From the NCBI GenBank assembly GCA_023250255.1, contig JAHFBB010000076.1, positions 1-5,585 on the forward strand: a DNA stretch of 5,585 nt, written 5' to 3'. Numbering within the stretch: the stretch's first letter is position 1; every line of letters begins with the position of its first letter. A program made the position numbers and the translations under genes. Under the pieces are notes generated by a model. It was not told the DNA's origin, did not search any database, and worked only from the letters and a program-made list of their open reading frames with translations. Positions 5,054 to 5,585 of the stretch are shown here, one piece after another. The DNA is from Chloroflexota bacterium. GTDB taxonomy: Bacteria > Chloroflexota > Limnocylindria > QHBO01.

Positions 5054-5585
5054 CAGTCGCTCGCGGTCAGGTCCAAGACGCGGCCGGGGACCTCGCCAAT
5101 GTCATAGGTCTCGAGGTGGGCCACGCCGGCGTCGCCCAGCCCGAGCCTGGCGGCGGCCGCTTCCGTCAGGTGGAGGAAGTGACGGTTGCCGACGGCCTCG
5201 GCCACCGAACTCTTCAGCATCCGGTGGACGACGTTCACCGAGTTGCCCAGCAGCTCGGACTGCTGCTGCACCGCCAGGCGGACATAGGGACCCTCGTGGA
5301 GGACCATCTTCAGGTCGAGGCTGCTGGTCAGCACGCACGCCTCGCACCAATGGTCGCCGCGCCCGATATCGGCCCGGGTCCGTGCTTCGATGAAGCGCTG
5401 GTACGTACCGCGCAGTCGCTCGACGGCATACGCGCCGCGACCGTCCAGGGTTTCCGGCCGGGCAGTGGCGAACACCGCGTCGCCCTCGAACTTGACCACC
5501 GTGAACGGGTCAGCCAGACCCCCGGCGACCGCGTCCAGGAGCGCCCCCATCAGCGCGAATCCCGGTGGAATTCCCTGCGAGAAGT
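5053..5585 (-). CDS. DUF2652-like, class III nucleotide-cyclase-related protein (5' end beyond window)
   Basis: The frame is open to the right edge, giving 176 visible residues. The ATG at 5550 lies inside the domain and is probably not the start, since the first strand of the fold is missing. Numbering from that Met, residues 20-28 read KFEGDAVFA, matching the class III cyclase K-x2-G-D-x3-A signature (Lys20, metal-type Asp24). Residues 102-110 read GNSVNVVHR, giving the N-x3-R spacing (Asn106, Arg110) used in cyclase catalysis. A CEAC motif (Cys69, Cys72) precedes SSLDLKMVLHEG, and LKSSVAEAVGNRHFLHLTE follows the N-x3-R motif; this order is typical of DUF2652. Glu99 stands where a base-selecting Asp is often found. 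The first metal-binding Asp would lie off the window. No membrane segment is visible, so a cytosolic role is likely. Whether it makes a cyclic nucleotide is unknown. Confidence 0.75.
   Translation of the reverse strand, partial: FSQGIPPGFALMGALLDAVAGGLADPFTVVKFEGDAVFATARPETLDGRGAYAVERLRGTYQRFIEARTRADIGRGDHWCEACVLTSSLDLKMVLHEGPYVRLAVQQQSELLGNSVNVVHRMLKSSVAEAVGNRHFLHLTEAAAARLGLGDAGVAHLETYDIGEVPGRVLDLTASD

Noticed and set aside
1..5585. Search for CRISPR arrays, tRNA or rRNA genes, insertion sequences, toxin-antitoxin or phage-defence genes
   Set aside because: No regularly spaced repeats, no terminal repeats with a transposase, no RNA-gene signature and no defence-type domain were seen by reading. 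The space is almost fully used by the six genes.

Overview
This window is a dense, high-GC stretch (about two thirds G+C by eye) with six protein-coding genes and very little intergenic DNA. The deazaflavin (F420)-type luciferase-like oxidoreductase, the fatty-alcohol-oxidase-like GMC flavoprotein, the DUF427 and DUF2652-like proteins, and TANNNT motifs exactly -12 to -7 from two start codons with no Shine-Dalgarno all fit a high-GC Chloroflexota (Limnocylindria-like) or Actinomycetota-like bacterium. That assignment is an inference from gene content only. I saw no rRNA, tRNA, CRISPR array, insertion sequence or prophage gene, and no gene-free stretch above about 65 bases.

Layout: 1-1848 (+) is a GMC-family FAD oxidoreductase whose true N-terminus may lie left of the window. 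It meets tail to tail with a leftward three-gene operon occupying 3818 down to 1845. In transcription order the operon is a small DUF427 protein, an F420-dependent-type LLM oxidoreductase and a PlsC-like acyltransferase. The first two overlap by 4 bases (GTGA), the last two are separated by 4 bases, and the acyltransferase stop shares the palindrome CTAG with the GMC stop. A 51-base divergent promoter region (3819-3869) separates this operon from a rightward gene, 3870-4988, for a lipoprotein with a probable seven-bladed beta-propeller. A 64-base convergent gap with two hairpins (4989-5052) follows. Then comes a leftward, 5'-truncated gene (5053-5585) for a DUF2652-like, class III nucleotide-cyclase-related protein.

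How the genes may work together: the oxidoreductase, the acyltransferase and the neighbouring fatty-alcohol-oxidase-like enzyme suggest oxidation and acylation of a lipid-like substrate, but only the leftward trio is clearly co-transcribed. The lipoprotein and cyclase-like genes look like independent units. The window is mostly ordinary housekeeping or accessory metabolism. The points most worth a second look are the back-to-back putative leaderless promoters with a perfect inverted repeat over one -10 element, and the cyclase active-site residues retained in the DUF2652-like protein.
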